Assembly: GCA_963700475.1 (NCBI GenBank)
Contig: CAVOXR010000014.1
Span: forward strand, 186,001-250,000
Length of the DNA stretch: 64,000 bases
Source of the DNA: Prado023 sp963700475
GTDB taxonomy: Bacteria; Actinomycetota; Actinomycetes; S36-B12; CAIYMF01
Reading direction: 5' to 3'
Shown: piece after piece, positions 61,483 to 64,000 of the stretch
Layout of the letters: each line of letters starts with the position of its first letter
How positions within the stretch are numbered: the first letter of the stretch is position 1
Position numbers and translations under genes: made by a program
Notes under the pieces: model-generated
Told to the model about the DNA's origin: nothing
Database searches by the model: none
The model's input: the letters and a program-made list of their open reading frames with translations, nothing else

Positions 61483-64000
61483 TCAGCTCTCGGCGACCTC
61501 GCCGCCGGCGCCGGCCGGCTCGACGGGCGGGGCATCCGGGAGGGTCACCTTGTCCGTGCCGGTGAGGGTGAAGGTCGCCGAGGGACCACTGCCCTCGACA
61601 TCGACCACCACGATCTGGCCCGGGCGCAGGTCGCCGAACAGGATCTTCTCGCTCAGGGCGTCCTCGACCTCACGCTGGATCGTCCGGCGCAGCGGCCGGG
61701 CACCCATCGCGGGGTCGTACCCACGCTCGGCGAGCAGCTCCTTGGCGGCCAGCGTGAGCTCGATGCCCATGTCGCGCTCGCGCAGGCGCTCCTCGAGGTT
61801 GTTGGCCATGAGGTCGACGATCTGGATGATCTCGTTCTTGGTGAGCTGGTGGAACACCACGATGTCATCGATGCGGTTGAGGAACTCGGGACGGAAGTGC
61901 GACTTGAGCTCCTGCTGCACCTTGGACTTCATCCGCTCGTAGCCATCGGCGTCGCCGTCCCCGGCGAAGCCGAGCATCACGCCCTTGCTGGCATCCCGGC
62001 TGCCCAGGTTGGTGGTCATGATGATGACGGTGTTCTTGAAATCGACCACGCGGCCCTGGGCGTCGGTGAGACGACCCTCTTCCAGGACCTGGAGCAATGA
62101 GTTGAAGATGTCGGGGTGCGCCTTCTCGACCTCGTCGAACAGGACCACGGAGAATGGCCGGCGGCGCACCTTCTCGGTGAGCTGCCCGCCTTCCTCGTAA
62201 CCGACATAACCGGGGGGGGATCCGAATAGCCGGGAAGCCGTGTGCTTCTCGGAGTACTCGCTCATATCCAGGGCGATCAGCGCGTCCTCATCGCCGAACA
62301 GGAATTCGGCCAGGGTCTTGCTCAACTCGGTCTTTCCGACCCCTGATGGGCCGGCGAAGATGAATGAGCCACCGGGTCGCTTGGGGTCCTTGAGACCGGC
62401 GCGGGTGCGGCGGATCGCCTGGCTCAGCGAATGGATGGCGTCCTGCTGGCCGATGACGCGCTTGTGCAGCTCGTCCTCCATGCGCAGCAGGCGCTGGGCG
62501 TCGTCCTCCGAGAGGTCGGTGACCGGGATCCCGGTCATGAGGGCCAGGACCTCGGCGACGAGCTTGTCGTCCACCTCGGCCACGACGTCCATGTCGCCGG
62601 CCTTCCACTCCTTCTCGCGCTGAGCCTTCTCGACCTGCAGCTGCTTCTCGCGATCGCGAAGCGAGGCGGCCTTCTCGAAGTCCTGAGCGTCGATCGCGGA
62701 CTCCTTCTCCCGCCGCACGTTCGCGATGCGCTCGTCGAACTCGCGCAGGTCCGGCGGGGCGGTCATCCGACGGATGCGCAGCCGTGAGCCGGCCTCGTCG
62801 ATGAGGTCGATCGCCTTGTCCGGCAGCTGCCGGTCGGAGACGTAGCGATCCGACAGGCGTGCCGCCGCGGCCAGCGCACCGTCCGTGATGGAGACGCGGT
62901 GGTGGGCCTCGTAGCGGTCGCGGAGCCCCTTGAGGATCTCGATCGTGTGGGCGACGCTGGGCGCCTGCACCTGGATCGGCTGGAAGCGTCGCTCGAGGGC
63001 GGCGTCCTTCTCGACGTGCTTGCGGTACTCGTCGAGCGTCGTGGCGCCGATCGTCTGCAGCTCGCCGCGGGCCAGCATCGGCTTGAGGATGCTGGCGGCG
63101 TCGATCGCTCCCTCGGCCGCGCCTGCGCCGACGAGGGTGTGCATCTCGTCGATGAACAGGATGATGTCGCCGCGGGTCTTGATCTCCTTGAGCACCTTCT
63201 TCAGGCGCTCCTCGAAGTCACCGCGGTAGCGCGATCCGGCCACGAGCGCACCCAGGTCGAGGGTGTAGAGGTGCTTGTCCTTCAGTGTCTCGGGGACCTC
63301 GCCGCGGACGATCATCTGGGCCAGGCCCTCGACCACAGCGGTCTTCCCGACACCGGGCTCCCCGATGAGGACCGGGTTGTTCTTGGTGCGCCGGGACAGC
63401 ACCTGCATCACCCGCTCGATCTCCTTCTCCCGGCCTATCACGGGATCGAGCTTGTTCTCGCGGGCGTCCTTGGTCAGGTTCCGCCCGAACTGGTCGAGGA
63501 CCAGCGACGTGGACGGGGTGCCCTCCTGCGGACCGGTGCCCGACCCGGAGGCCGGCTCCTTGCCCTGGAAGCCCGAGAGCAGCTGGATGACCGTCTGGCG
63601 GACCTTGTTGAGGTCGGCCCCGAGCTTGACCAGCACCTGGGCGGCCACGCCCTCGCCCTCCCGGATGAGGCCCAGGAGGATGTGCTCGGTGCCGATGTAG
63701 TTGTGCCCGAGCTGCAGCGCCTCGCGCAGGGACAGCTCGAGGACCTTCTTCGCCCGCGGGGTGAAGGGGATGTGCCCGCTGGGTGCCTGCTGGCCCTGGC
63801 CGATGATCTCCTCGACCTGCTGGCGCACGGATTCCAGGGAGATGCCCATGCTCTCGAGGGCCTTGGCGGCAACGCCCTCGCCCTCGTGGATCAGGCCGAG
63901 CAGGATGTGCTCGGTGCCGATGTAGTTGTGGTTGAGCATCCGCGCTTCCTCCTGCGCGAGCACCACAACGCGACGAGCGCGGTCAGTGAACCTTTCGAAC
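61483..64000 (-). CDS. clpC: ATP-dependent protease ATPase subunit ClpC (start codon cut by window edge)
   Basis: All but two bases of the gene are present: the frame reads FERFTDRARRVVVLAQEEAR from the edge, so the ATG straddles base 64000. Two Clp N repeats (NYIGTEHILLGLIHEGEG and NYIGTEHILLGLIREGEG), AAA+ module 1 with GEPGVGKT, a short UVR-type middle domain (DFEKAASLRDREKQLQ), module 2 with GPSGVGKTEL, and the ClpP loop GFAGDGD region near the end (MLGFAGDG). About 839 residues. It unfolds substrates for ClpP1P2. The UVR motif and short middle domain separate it from ClpB at 1813. Confidence 0.97.
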   Translation of the reverse strand, partial: FERFTDRARRVVVLAQEEARMLNHNYIGTEHILLGLIHEGEGVAAKALESMGISLESVRQQVEEIIGQGQQAPSGHIPFTPRAKKVLELSLREALQLGHNYIGTEHILLGLIREGEGVAAQVLVKLGADLNKVRQTVIQLLSGFQGKEPASGSGTGPQEGTPSTSLVLDQFGRNLTKDARENKLDPVIGREKEIERVMQVLSRRTKNNPVLIGEPGVGKTAVVEGLAQMIVRGEVPETLKDKHLYTLDLGALVAGSRYRGDFEERLKKVLKEIKTRGDIILFIDEMHTLVGAGAAEGAIDAASILKPMLARGELQTIGATTLDEYRKHVEKDAALERRFQPIQVQAPSVAHTIEILKGLRDRYEAHHRVSITDGALAAAARLSDRYVSDRQLPDKAIDLIDEAGSRLRIRRMTAPPDLREFDERIANVRREKESAIDAQDFEKAASLRDREKQLQVEKAQREKEWKAGDMDVVAEVDDKLVAEVLALMTGIPVTDLSEDDAQRLLRMEDELHKRVIGQQDAIHSLSQAIRRTRAGLKDPKRPGGSFIFAGPSGVGKTELSKTLAEFLFGDEDALIALDMSEYSEKHTASRLFGSPPGYVGYEEGGQLTEKVRRRPFSVVLFDEVEKAHPDIFNSLLQVLEEGRLTDAQGRVVDFKNTVIIMTTNLGSRDASKGVMLGFAGDGDADGYERMKSKVQQELKSHFRPEFLNRIDDIVVFHQLTKNEIIQIVDLMANNLEERLRERDMGIELTLAAKELLAERGYDPAMGARPLRRTIQREVEDALSEKILFGDLRPGQIVVVDVEGSGPSATFTLTGTDKVTLPDAPPVEPAGAGGEVAES

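Overview
The window is high-GC DNA with GTG/ATG starts, many 1- and 4-base start/stop overlaps and the HspR-type dnaK operon, ClpC, DisA, MoeZ, SigK/RskA, FadE5, EtfD and a 32-residue Rv0500B-like protein. This set points to an actinomycete (class Actinomycetia). Several genes match well-known Mycobacterium tuberculosis genes, but low-complexity tails and an unfamiliar exopolysaccharide block suggest a genus other than Mycobacterium. No rRNA, phage, integrase, transposase or CRISPR array is seen.

Layout. 1-1602: start of an MFS efflux protein fused to a cyclic-nucleotide-binding domain, frameshifted. 1.8-9.0 kb: the chaperone operon dnaK-grpE-dnaJ-hspR-clpB, read leftward from a promoter region with a HAIR operator and a CRP-like site. 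9.1-12.4 kb: a two-gene envelope module of unknown function, read rightward. 12.6-14.9 kb: etfD, the membrane dehydrogenase that takes electrons from acyl-CoA oxidation. 14.9-16.2 kb: MFS exporter. 16.3-26.4 kb: cell-surface polysaccharide block (membrane glycosyltransferase, GT2, DUF4012 protein, GT4-like enzyme, sugar-1-phosphate transferase, two secreted clan-A glycoside hydrolases). 26.5-30.4 kb: dcd, tRNA-Gly(CCC), RNase J, nagA. 30.5-35.1 kb: extracytoplasmic thiol-redox genes (dipZ, thioredoxin lipoprotein, ccdA) followed by sigK-rskA. 35.1-39 kb: VanZ-like protein, ClC channel, fadE5. 39.2-43 kb: GNAT, rhodanese lipoprotein, nitrilase, glutaredoxin-like protein, acyl-CoA ligase. 43-51.9 kb: a block matching the Mycobacterium Rv0500-Rv0505c neighbourhood (HAD phosphatase, acyltransferase, epimerase, Rv0500B, Rv0500A, proC), interrupted by acuC, KtrB-KtrA and proline dehydrogenase. 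52-56.6 kb: App1-like phosphatase, a TetR regulator and a sugar-isomerase-like protein that both carry histone-like basic tails, and a Cys-rich protein. 56.7-64 kb: radA, disA, moeZ, an anchored secreted protein and clpC.

How the parts may work together. FadE5 removes electrons from acyl-CoA and EtfD passes them to the respiratory chain. The two loci are 24 kb apart but both carry a TTAC-N6-GTAR palindrome at their promoters, which suggests one TetR-type repressor controls both. The SigK/RskA pair sits directly behind dipZ/ccdA redox genes, as expected for a thiol-responsive envelope stress circuit. RadA and DisA are divergent neighbours and both handle DNA-repair status.

Three genes (near 395, 21927 and 25702) each contain exactly one surplus base, so either sequencing error or recent inactivation has to be considered when using their proteins.
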